Positions 1 to 7,627 of a DNA stretch of 37,817 nt are shown here, one piece after another. Location of the stretch: NCBI GenBank assembly GCA_016927755.1, contig JAFGLZ010000103.1:1-37817 (forward strand), given 5' to 3'. The number at the start of each line of letters is the position of its first letter. Position 1 is the stretch's first letter. A program made the position numbers and the translations under genes. The stretch comes from Phycisphaerae bacterium. Its GTDB lineage: Bacteria; Planctomycetota; Phycisphaerae; UBA1845; JAFGLZ01. The notes under the pieces are model-generated. The model made no database searches. It saw nothing but the letters and a program-made list of their open reading frames with translations, and was not told the DNA's origin.

Positions 1-184
1 CCCACGCCTCGGCGGGGACGGCGTCGAGGAAGTCCTTGGGGCCGGCGGGGGCGGAAGCGGCCGTCGCCTTCTCGGCGGCGGGCTTTGTCGCCTTAGCGGC
101 TTCGGCGGCAGTCAGTTTCGGCATCCACGCGAATACGAATCCGAGCGTAGCCGCGACCGTGATCCATCGTCTTGCGTAACCCAT
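1..184 (-). CDS. Secreted or membrane protein of unknown function, 5' end only
   Basis: Only the first 61 codons lie in the window; the gene runs off its left edge. The ATG at 184 is preceded by AAGGAGA about seven bases upstream, a good ribosome binding site. The N-terminus (MGYARRWITVAATLGFVF...) has two arginines, a hydrophobic stretch at about residues 7-20 and a likely cleavage site after LTAA, so it reads as a signal peptide. An Ala/Lys/Pro-rich low-complexity linker (residues 27-48) follows, then the motif DFLDAVPAEAW, which probably begins the folded domain. I do not recognise the family. The protein is inferred to be exported. Confidence 0.75.
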   Translation of the reverse strand, partial: MGYARRWITVAATLGFVFAWMPKLTAAEAAKATKPAAEKATAASAPAGPKDFLDAVPAEAW

Positions 185-393
185 TCGATTTCTCCTTGAC
201 AGGTCTCTGTATGATGACAAGCGACAGTGTGTATAGCAGAGTCGCGCAGGGACCGTCAAGCATCGCGGCGATAGGTCGACAACTTTCGACATCCAGTGAC
301 AATCAGGGACTTACGGGCTTGGGGCGTTCTGATTGCCGGGGCGGATGCGGGTCGAGTGACGAAGGCATTGGCGGGCATGCGTGCCGAGTGGAT
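185..393. other. Intergenic region between a minus-strand gene start and the flagellin terminator
   Basis: This stretch should hold the promoter of the leftward secreted-protein gene. No convincing gene, RNA or clear -35/-10 pair was found. A plus-strand reading frame crosses it but lacks a ribosome binding site and resembles no protein. Confidence 0.4.
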
Positions 394-455
394 GGGGGGG
401 AAAATGAGCGGGCCTGCGACCCATGAGGTCGCAGGCCCGTAACGCTCATCCCCCC
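394..455 (-). terminator. Rho-independent terminator of the flagellin gene
   Basis: A perfect 12-bp inverted repeat (CGGGCCTGCGAC at 409-420, GTCGCAGGCCCG at 428-439) encloses a 7-base loop. Outer partial pairing of ATGAGCG with CGCTCAT, and of a G run with a C run, extends the stem. Read on the minus strand it lies about 45 bases past the flagellin stop and is followed by TTTT at 404-401. It is one of the strongest hairpins in the window and fits the expected high expression of flagellin. Confidence 0.75.
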
Positions 456-500
456 GGACGGGGACCCTCGAATGTTCGAGGCGAAAGCGACCGGTAAGGC

Positions 501-1889
501 CTACAGCAACTGGAGGACCTGCCCCGACTGCTGGCTGGCCACGCCGAGGAGCTGCATGCCGGCCGTCATGAGCACGTTCTGACGGTTCATCTCGGCCGTC
601 TCGGTCGCGTAGTCCACATCGTTGATGACGCCCTTTGCGTCGGCCAGACCCTTGGCGGACGCTTCGAGGCTGTTGATAGACGTCTGGACCTGGTACTTCT
701 GGAACCCACCGATACGCCCACGAGCCTCGGCGACGTCGGCCATCGCTTCCTTGACGATCGCGAGCGCCTTGGTTCCGGAGGCGTTGAGCTGGTGGGAGCC
801 ACCGCTCTTGACCTCGCTGAGGAAGCCGGTTCCCGACCTGCCCAGCGTGTGGCTGAACATGGAGTTGATACCCATGGTGGAGCGGGTTGAGGAATCCGTC
901 CCGAGCTGGAACGTCGCCCCACCGCCGCTGACGGACAGGGTCATCGTCGCGGCATCCACGTCGCCGGTGGCTGTCAGGGTGAAGGAGCCGCTGACGCCAT
1001 TGGCGCTGAAGCTGACCTTGTTGCCGTCGGCGGCAGCGCTCTGCCCATTGACGGTCACGACGGCGTCACTGCCGTTTTCGACATGCGTGTCGACCCAACC
1101 GGCCGAACCGCCACCGGAGATCATGTCGATGCTGACGAACTGGTCAGACCCGGTCTCGACGCTAGAGAAGTTGATGCCGTTGCCGGCACCGGCCGCCGCG
1201 CTGACGCCGGTCTGCGACGTGGCGGCATTGATCTTGGCAATTTCGTCGGCCAGGGCGTCGGTGTCCGAGATCTCGATCGTGGCACTTCCGAGCGAGCCCG
1301 TGACGGTGTAGGTCATCGCGCCGGTGGCGGAGTTCGTGGTGGACAGGGCCGCTGACGACGACGCGGTCGTGACGCTGACGCTCAGATCCTGAGAACTGGA
1401 GGAGGGATTCCTCGAATAGAGACGGAGGTCCTCGGCCTTTCCGGTAGCCTCTGACACCTGGATTCCGAGCTGGCCGTTGAGCATGTGCTTGCCGTTGAAG
1501 GTCGTGGTCCGGACGATTCGGTCGATGCTCTCGACGGCCATATCGATCTGGGCCTGGTTCGCAGCCTTCTCCGAATCGCTGATCTGGTCGCCGACGGAAC
1601 CAGCCACCAGCGTCTCGATGTCGGTCAGGAGGCTCTCGACCTCCTTCAACGCGCCGTCGGCCACGTCGAGCATGGCATTGGTTCGCTGGTTATTGCTGAT
1701 GGCGGCGTTCGTGGCGGTTGATTCCGCGTCGAGGGCTCTGAGGGCGATGAGTCCGGCGGGGTCGTCTTTTCCGGCGTTGATCCTCTGGCCGGTGGACATG
1801 CGGGTGAGGGTGGTGCTCTGGGCCTGGGCTGTCTTGTTAAGGATGCCCAGCAGGTTCAATGTGTTTGAATTGTTTACTGTGATAGCCAT
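501..1889 (-). CDS. fliC: Flagellin
   Basis: This 462-residue protein is the structural subunit of the flagellar filament, exported by the flagellar type III apparatus. The N-terminal D0/D1 region (about residues 1-165) has the hallmark TRMSTGQRINAGKDDPAGL. The C-terminal D1/D0 region (about 375-462) carries RGRIGGFQ and ends in a helix rich in Gln/Leu. The middle (about 165-375) is Ser/Thr/Gly/Ala-rich and variable, as expected for a surface-exposed domain. The ATG at 1889 has GAAGGAAAGG upstream. No other flagellar gene (fliD, fliW, csrA) is nearby, so this is an isolated flagellin gene. A -10-like TATCAT occurs about 70 bases upstream, but no convincing sigma-28 or sigma-54 promoter was found. 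The symbol is generic. Confidence 0.95.
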   Translation of the reverse strand: MAITVNNSNTLNLLGILNKTAQAQSTTLTRMSTGQRINAGKDDPAGLIALRALDAESTATNAAISNNQRTNAMLDVADGALKEVESLLTDIETLVAGSVGDQISDSEKAANQAQIDMAVESIDRIVRTTTFNGKHMLNGQLGIQVSEATGKAEDLRLYSRNPSSSSQDLSVSVTTASSSAALSTTNSATGAMTYTVTGSLGSATIEISDTDALADEIAKINAATSQTGVSAAAGAGNGINFSSVETGSDQFVSIDMISGGGSAGWVDTHVENGSDAVVTVNGQSAAADGNKVSFSANGVSGSFTLTATGDVDAATMTLSVSGGGATFQLGTDSSTRSTMGINSMFSHTLGRSGTGFLSEVKSGGSHQLNASGTKALAIVKEAMADVAEARGRIGGFQKYQVQTSINSLEASAKGLADAKGVINDVDYATETAEMNRQNVLMTAGMQLLGVASQQSGQVLQLL

Positions 1890-2127
1890 GTTTCGCGACC
1901 TTTCCTTCGATACGGCGATTAGGTTTAGGGGACAATGAAACCGATCGAAGGGAAGCTATGATATAACGCCGGCGCGTCCAAAGATTCGGGGGGAAAAGGA
2001 CAAGATCGTTGCAAGCCGTGCCAGGACCCGGTATTAGAGGTGTCAAACTGGGCAAGGACCAAGGTCCGATTTCCGAGCGTACGGACGTGACGCAACGTGG
2101 CGGGCGCGATCATGACGGGAGAGTGAG

Positions 2128-3003
2128 ATGATCAAGTCGATCAGTTACTGGGCGCTGCCGGGCGGACTTGCCGGGAGCATGGACATCGAGACGGCCATCG
2201 CGAAGGCAGCTTCCTCGGGGTTCGAGGGCATCGAGTTATGCATCGGCCGGTCGGGCGAGCTCACGCATCGGACGTCCGAGAAGCGGTGCCGAGAGATCGT
2301 GTCGGCGGCGCGGGCGCACAAGATCAAGATCGTGTCCACGTGCACGGGGGAGTTCTGGGGAACGTCCCTGACGGACCCGAAGGCGTCGACGCGTCGCAAG
2401 GCGCTGGCGTTCCTCAAGGACGCTCTGAAGGTCACGTCGCAGCTCAAGGCCGGGGCGATGTTGGTGGTACCGGGATGCGTGCATGCGGACTTTATCCCGG
2501 GTTGCGCGGAGGTTCCGTACGACGCGTGTTATCAGACGGCGCTCAAGCAGATCCGCGAGGCGGCGAAGACGGCTGAGAAGCTGAAGACCTTCATCTGTGT
2601 GGAGAACGTATGGAACAAGTTCCTGCTGAGCCCGCTGGAGTTTCGGCAGTTCATCAAGGAATGCCGGAGTCGATGGGTTGGGGCGTATTTCGACGTGGCC
2701 AACAACGTGCCTTACGGGGTACCGGCTCACTGGGTGGCGATCCTGGGCAAGGCGATCAAGCGGGTTCACTTCAAGGAGTACGCCAAACGCAAGAACGCGG
2801 ACGGTTCAGTGACTTGGACGGGCTTTCCCGAGGGCTTCGAGGTTCCGCTCGGCAAGGGTCACGTGGACTATCCGGCGGTCCTGGCCGCTCTGGCGAAGAT
2901 CGGGTACAAAGGCCCGGTCACCTACGAACTGCTGAACTTCAGCGGCGATCCGAGGGCGGTGGCGAGGTGCAGCCGGGAGATGGACAAGGTCCTCGGCCGC
3001 TAG
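2128..3003 (+). CDS. Sugar phosphate isomerase/epimerase-like TIM-barrel protein
   Basis: This 291-residue protein belongs to the xylose-isomerase-like (AP endonuclease 2) TIM-barrel superfamily, whose members isomerise, epimerise or cleave sugars with a divalent metal. The expected metal ligands are visible: Glu159 (VENVW), Asp189 (YFDVAN), His214 (VHFKEY) and Glu267 (TYELLN). GGGAGAGTGAG precedes the ATG. It heads a plus-strand unit with a second isomerase 36 bases downstream and a Gfo/Idh oxidoreductase after that. It resembles L-xylulose-5-phosphate 3-epimerase/hexulose-6-phosphate isomerase types, but the substrate cannot be told from sequence. There is no signal peptide, so it is cytoplasmic. 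Confidence 0.88.
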   Translation: MIKSISYWALPGGLAGSMDIETAIAKAASSGFEGIELCIGRSGELTHRTSEKRCREIVSAARAHKIKIVSTCTGEFWGTSLTDPKASTRRKALAFLKDALKVTSQLKAGAMLVVPGCVHADFIPGCAEVPYDACYQTALKQIREAAKTAEKLKTFICVENVWNKFLLSPLEFRQFIKECRSRWVGAYFDVANNVPYGVPAHWVAILGKAIKRVHFKEYAKRKNADGSVTWTGFPEGFEVPLGKGHVDYPAVLAALAKIGYKGPVTYELLNFSGDPRAVARCSREMDKVLGR

Positions 3004-3039
3004 ACGGCAGGGAGTACATGGTGAACGGGAGACGGTCTG

Positions 3040-3852
3040 ATGGAGATATCGCTTGCTGGATGGAGCATTCACCGTCGGTTCCAGTCCAAGGAACTGTCGA
3101 TGGTGGGTTACCCGAAGGTCGCGGCGGAGGAGTTCGGCATCCATATGATCGAGCTGAACTCTCCCTTCTTCGAATATGAGGATGAGGACAATCAGGCGAC
3201 GAGCGCGATCAAGTCGAGCCACATCGCGGACGTCAAGCGGGCGACCGCGGACTGTGGGGTGACGTGCTTGAGCATCGCGGTGGACGGGCACGGCAACCTC
3301 GCGGCGCTGGACGAGGGGGAGCGCACGGCGGCGGTGGAGAACCACCGGAAGTGGTTCGACATCAGCAACGAGCTCGGTTGCACGTCGTTTCGCGCGAACA
3401 GCGGCGGGCACGGGCCGGAAGGCACGGAAGCGCAGCAAATCGCCCAGTGCACGAAGAGCTTCGCCGAGCTGGCTGAGATCGGCAAGGCGAACGGTATCGT
3501 GGTGACGATGGAGAACCACGGCGGAATCAGCTACGACCCGGACGTGATCGTGCGGATCATGACGGAGATCGGCAGTAGCCACTGCCGCGTGCTGGCGGAC
3601 TTCCTGAACTGGGCGCCTACGGACGACAAGCTGGCGAATCTCGAGAAGGTCGCGCCGTTCGCGTTCGCGACGCATGCGAAGTTTCTCTCGTTCGGCGCCG
3701 ACGGCGAGTCGCCGGAGATCGACGCGGGTCGGGCGGTGACGATCCTCCGCGAGGCCGGCTACACGAACCCCTACGGCATCGAGTACGAGGGCAAGACGGA
3801 CGATCACGAGGGGGTGCTCAAGAGCAAGGCGCTGCTTCTGAAATACGCCTGA
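3040..3852 (+). CDS. Second sugar phosphate isomerase/epimerase-like TIM-barrel protein
   Basis: This is a 270-residue member of the same superfamily as the preceding gene but quite divergent from it, so it is probably not a recent duplicate. Putative metal ligands are Glu158 (TMENHGG), Asp187 (LADFLN), His212 (THAKF) and Glu248 or Glu250 near the C-terminus (IEYEG). GGGAGA lies nine bases before the ATG. The VTMENHGG segment and the EYEG ending are common in planctomycete paralogues paired with Gfo/Idh oxidoreductases. With the downstream oxidoreductase, oxidation of a sugar followed by epimerisation or beta-elimination is plausible, but that is inference. Confidence 0.88.
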   Translation: MEISLAGWSIHRRFQSKELSMVGYPKVAAEEFGIHMIELNSPFFEYEDEDNQATSAIKSSHIADVKRATADCGVTCLSIAVDGHGNLAALDEGERTAAVENHRKWFDISNELGCTSFRANSGGHGPEGTEAQQIAQCTKSFAELAEIGKANGIVVTMENHGGISYDPDVIVRIMTEIGSSHCRVLADFLNWAPTDDKLANLEKVAPFAFATHAKFLSFGADGESPEIDAGRAVTILREAGYTNPYGIEYEGKTDDHEGVLKSKALLLKYA

Positions 3853-3868
3853 GTCGAATCGGTCCGTC

Positions 3869-5137
3869 ATGCTCGAGCCCAAACGATACCTGATCTGCGG
3901 GACCGGAGGTCGGGCGCTGGGGATGTTCGCCCGGCCACTGCTGAAGGATTTCCCCGACACCGCCCGGCTGGTCGGGTTGTTCGATCCGAATCCCGCACGT
4001 CTTGCGGCATTCGCGGAGTTGGCCGGGGCTTCGGGGCTGCCGATCTTCACCGACTTCGAGCGTGCCCTGCGCGAAACGGCCCCGGACGCGGTTGTCGTCT
4101 GCTCTCGAGACTGCACTCACGCGGAGTACCTCTGCCGGTCGCTGGCCGCCGGGAAGCGGACGATCAGCGAGAAGCCCGTCTGCACGACGGCGGAGCAGTG
4201 CCGGGAGATCCTCTCGGCGCGGGACGACTCGGGCTCGCGGGGGCTCGTCACGCACAACGTCCGGTACGATCCGGCGTACTGGCTCATCAAGCGGCTCGTC
4301 GAGGAGGGTCGGATCGGCGCGATCCGGTCGATGGATTTCCGGGAGACGCTCGATCGTCGCCACGGGGCGGACTACTTCCGGCGGTGGCATCGGATGAAGG
4401 CCAACAGCGGCGGTCTGCTGATTCACAAGGCGAGCCACCACTTCGACATCCTGAACTGGCTGGCCGGGTCGAGGCCCGTCTGGTTAAGCGCCCAGGGCTC
4501 GACGGTATTCTACGGGAAGAACGGGCCGTTTCGGTCCGAACGGTGCCTCGGCTGTCGGCACGCGGATCGGTGTGAGTTCCACGTGGACTTGTGGACCGAC
4601 GAGACGAACGTGCGTCTCTACCGGGACGCGGAGGGCCACGACGGTTACTATCGTGACGGGTGCGTCTTCGACGAGCGCATCGACGCGGAGGATCAGGCGT
4701 CGGTGATCTACCGGTACGAGAACGGGGTTCAGGTGACGTTCTCTTTGACTGCATTCGCCGTGATCGAATCGCACCACTTGCGGATCCAGGGAACGAGGGG
4801 AGAGCTAGACTACCACGTCAGTTACGATACGAACTGGGCGGCGAGCAACATCACGATGCCCGGGCTGGAGACGTTCGTCGGGCAGCAGTTGAGGCTTTAC
4901 ATTCCCAACGAGGGCATTCGTCCCGTCGAGATCCCGTCGGTCGAGGGAGGCCATGGCGGGGCGGATCCTCAACTTCGCCGGGAGTTCTTCGGTCGGAGCT
5001 GGGATGCGGCCCCCACGGATCAGATGGCCTCGCTGGACGAGGCGGTGCAGGCGGTGCTGATCGGAGCGGCGGCCAGCGAGAGTATTGCCACGGGACGTCC
5101 GGTCGAAGACGTCCAGGATCTGTTGAGGAACCCGTAG
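3869..5137 (+). CDS. Gfo/Idh/MocA family oxidoreductase with an inserted Cys/His motif
   Basis: This 422-residue cytoplasmic NAD(P)-dependent sugar or inositol dehydrogenase begins 16 bases after the isomerase stop. The N-terminal Rossmann fold starts with CGTGGRA. The conserved E101-K102-P103 supplies the usual catalytic-pocket lysine, and the HHFDILNWL segment carries a likely active-site histidine or aspartate. Between the Rossmann core and the C-terminal sheet is a Cys-rich insertion, C226-x2-C229-x5-C235-x2-H238, suited to binding a metal. No strong ribosome binding site is visible, so translation may be coupled to the upstream gene. The substrate is unknown. The same class is encoded again at 29277-30395 without this insertion. 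Confidence 0.9.
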   Translation: MLEPKRYLICGTGGRALGMFARPLLKDFPDTARLVGLFDPNPARLAAFAELAGASGLPIFTDFERALRETAPDAVVVCSRDCTHAEYLCRSLAAGKRTISEKPVCTTAEQCREILSARDDSGSRGLVTHNVRYDPAYWLIKRLVEEGRIGAIRSMDFRETLDRRHGADYFRRWHRMKANSGGLLIHKASHHFDILNWLAGSRPVWLSAQGSTVFYGKNGPFRSERCLGCRHADRCEFHVDLWTDETNVRLYRDAEGHDGYYRDGCVFDERIDAEDQASVIYRYENGVQVTFSLTAFAVIESHHLRIQGTRGELDYHVSYDTNWAASNITMPGLETFVGQQLRLYIPNEGIRPVEIPSVEGGHGGADPQLRREFFGRSWDAAPTDQMASLDEAVQAVLIGAAASESIATGRPVEDVQDLLRNP

Positions 5138-5162
5138 GAAGCGGGCTCACCGCCCTCGAGTA

Positions 5163-7379
5163 TCACGGACGGCGGAAGCGAAGCGCGGCGACGACGATCA
5201 TCATGCCCATCGCCAGCGGGGGCGTCAACGAGCCAATTGGGCCGCACTTGAAGACGGCGGCGATCTGACGATCAGCGTCCATCGTGACGGTGATCGTCTG
5301 ATTGGCGTCGATGACGGCGTGGTTAGAGTCGCCCGGGTAGTTGGGATCGTAGAGCACCCATGTATCGAACCGTCCGTTATCGTCCGGTATCGCGGACAGC
5401 GTCACGGTCGAGCCGGCTCGGAAGACGGGTTCGTTGGGATTGCCCGGCGGCGGATCGAGGTCGACGGATCCCAGGATGTCGTTCGTGATGTCGAGGTCCA
5501 TCGTGTTGAATTCAGGGTCCAGGTGGAGAGAGGGGTCACCATAGATGTTGAAGACGGTGTAATTCATCCAGGTGCCGGAACTGGCCGGTGAGACGGTTTG
5601 CTTGATTTCGTGGAGGGCGTATCCGCAGGAGAGGCCGGAGGTGACAACCTTGGCGGCGTATCCGTAGCCCATTCCGGCATTGCTGGGCGAGTTGGCGAAG
5701 TAGGTCTGTCCGACGTAGTACCATGAGACGCGGGTTGCGCCGACGGTTGCGACGGCGGCGTGTGCCAGGAGCACCGCGGAGAGATTCGTGGACTCCGGAT
5801 AGGAGTTGCCGCAGGACACCTGAAAGGTGAAGACGGGGTACGTGTCGTCCATTAGCGCGGCGTTATACACGTCCATGATGTCGGTGGCGCTCGTAGACGA
5901 GCCGTGCGTCCACCACACGACGAGTCCAAACGGGGCGCTGTTCCAGGCGGCCACGACGTTGGCCTTTGTGCAGGGCGTCGTCTCGGGGGGCGGCGTGAGC
6001 CCGTAGGTTTCCTCGTAGACTCGGTGATAGGTCCAGCCGGCGGGAACGACGGTGTCGTCCTTGATTCGCTCGCCGAGGTGGTAGCCCGGTGTGCTGTCGT
6101 CGCTGGGCTCCATCGGCAGGAGGACGTTCTTTCGCCAGGCGACGGCGTCGCCGCAGGCCCTGTCGTAGTCGATGGTCTTCTGGAGGACCCCGTCGATGGC
6201 CACCGTAGAGCCGTAATCGGGGATTCGTCCGACGATGACCTCCCAGTGACGATCGACGCCTCCGGAGCCGAAGTCATCGCTCCATTCGCCGCAGTAGCCG
6301 TCGCCATCGAGGTCCCAGTTGCCCGTGAGGTCGGCATAGTAGTAGTCCGAGGGCGCCTCCTTGTAGTCTGAGAAGTTGTGCCGCGGCCAAAGCATCTTCA
6401 TGGGAACGGGGCCGGTGGTCGGATGGGGATTACCGATGAGCAGCACGTACTCGATGTTGTCGCCGACATAGTGCGTCTGGAGCCACGCGCGGATGTTCTC
6501 GGCGGCGGTGTTTCCGGCGCCTCCGCCGAAATCGGCTTCGGTGACGACTTGGACGTCGTAGCCGAGGGCCACCTTGTGCGTGACGAAGTCGGGCAGCTTG
6601 GTCAGGGCGGCTTGAAGGGCCGACGTCGTGATTATCACGTAGCCGGGCTTGGGCTCGTCTTGGGGGGCTTCCGGGGCCTCCCGATCGGGCTCCGGGGCGG
6701 CAGCTTGGTAGGCGTCCTGCTGTAACGGGAAGTTCACGGCGATTCGGCGGACGGTGTCTTCGCCGACGGAATCCGCCAGGGCGGCGGAGGCATCATCGGC
6801 CAGCAGCGCTTCCTCGTCGCGCGCGAAGGTCACGACGACCGCGCCGGCCGTAAGCCGCTGGACGAGGCCCGCGACGGGGTTGTACCTGACGAGGGGGACG
6901 GCCACCGTCGCCAGACGCCACTTGCGAAGCCTGCCGGTTGACACGAGGCGAACGTCGTCCTCCGGCCAGAGGGCGTCTCGATCGTAGATCTGGCGGTCGC
7001 AACCGTCCACGATCGTTTTGTCGGGCGGCCATGCGGTCACGACGCGGCCCTGTTCCCAAGTTGCCTCTGGCGGAGCGGGCCTGATCTTGGCGATCCCCTG
7101 CATCGCCTCGTACCGCGCGCCCTCGAGCGATGCGGAGACGGTCCGCAGCAGAACGTCGGGCGGCAAGAGGATCGTGACTACTTTCCACGGAAGGTCGGGT
7201 TCGCCGGGCTGGCCGAGGCGCTGACAGTCCGAGCCGGCAAGCAGGGCTGTTCCCTGATCACCCGGCTCGACAGCGATTGGTGGAACGTTGATCGGGGCTC
7301 GAATCGTCGCGGCTCTCGCCGCGTTGAAGCCCAGGCCCGTCGACACAACAAGCACGGCGGCCAGTCGAGTAATGCACAT
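5163..7379 (-). CDS. Gingipain-like C25 family cysteine peptidase with InlB-type repeat and C-terminal anchor tail
   Basis: The start at 7379 gives 738 residues; it is chosen because GGGGAGG lies just upstream and the product then begins directly with a signal peptide (MCITRLAAVLVVSTG...). The frame stays open to 7430. Residues about 250-640 match the peptidase C25 pattern: a YVIITT strand, YVLLIGN, ..GRIPDYG, catalytic His492 in WWTHGSS and Cys523 in VSCGNSYPES, spaced 31 residues as in gingipains. An InlB/Listeria-Bacteroides-type repeat (about 655-715) follows (GSTVTLSAIP, DPNYPGDSN), then CGPIGS, a hydrophobic stretch and RFRRP. This tail is shared with the next minus-strand protein. It is probably a cell-surface protease; its substrate is unknown. 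Confidence 0.88.
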   Translation of the reverse strand: MCITRLAAVLVVSTGLGFNAARAATIRAPINVPPIAVEPGDQGTALLAGSDCQRLGQPGEPDLPWKVVTILLPPDVLLRTVSASLEGARYEAMQGIAKIRPAPPEATWEQGRVVTAWPPDKTIVDGCDRQIYDRDALWPEDDVRLVSTGRLRKWRLATVAVPLVRYNPVAGLVQRLTAGAVVVTFARDEEALLADDASAALADSVGEDTVRRIAVNFPLQQDAYQAAAPEPDREAPEAPQDEPKPGYVIITTSALQAALTKLPDFVTHKVALGYDVQVVTEADFGGGAGNTAAENIRAWLQTHYVGDNIEYVLLIGNPHPTTGPVPMKMLWPRHNFSDYKEAPSDYYYADLTGNWDLDGDGYCGEWSDDFGSGGVDRHWEVIVGRIPDYGSTVAIDGVLQKTIDYDRACGDAVAWRKNVLLPMEPSDDSTPGYHLGERIKDDTVVPAGWTYHRVYEETYGLTPPPETTPCTKANVVAAWNSAPFGLVVWWTHGSSTSATDIMDVYNAALMDDTYPVFTFQVSCGNSYPESTNLSAVLLAHAAVATVGATRVSWYYVGQTYFANSPSNAGMGYGYAAKVVTSGLSCGYALHEIKQTVSPASSGTWMNYTVFNIYGDPSLHLDPEFNTMDLDITNDILGSVDLDPPPGNPNEPVFRAGSTVTLSAIPDDNGRFDTWVLYDPNYPGDSNHAVIDANQTITVTMDADRQIAAVFKCGPIGSLTPPLAMGMMIVVAALRFRRP

Positions 7380-7568
7380 CGTCCTCAGCCCTCCCCGTGA
7401 CATTGCATGACCACTCCGACGATCCCTCATCGGCGTCGTCTCTCGACGATAGGCTCAGGAACGCTCGAGTCCCGGCCCGATGTGAGGACATCCCCGCTAC
7501 GTGTCATTCTACACGCTCGCGGACATGCAGGCTATCAGGAGATTTCATATACTTGACGCGTGCAAACC

Positions 7569-7614
7569 GGCCTCGCGGCGGGTTGGCCCACGGAGAGTTC
7601 GTCGCCGCGAGGCC
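7569..7614 (-). terminator. Hairpin downstream of the beta-helix gene
   Basis: A perfect 12-bp inverted repeat (GGCCTCGCGGCG at 569-580 and CGCCGCGAGGCC at 603-614, adding 7000) with a 22-base loop starts 13 bases past the stop of the beta-helix gene on the minus strand. No long U tract follows (GGTTTGC). It may be a weak terminator or an mRNA-stabilising hairpin separating this gene from the C25 peptidase gene. Confidence 0.45.
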
Positions 7615-7627
7615 TGGCCGATGATGA

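Noticed and set aside
1890..1940. A sigma-28 flagellar promoter (TAAA..GCCGTATC)
   Set aside because: The two elements resemble the consensus but are separated by only 7 bases instead of about 15.
2011..2030. A sigma-54-like TGGCAC...TTGCA on the minus strand upstream of flagellin
   Set aside because: The spacing between the GG and GC elements is two bases shorter than the strict sigma-54 spacing, and it lies over 120 bases from the start codon.
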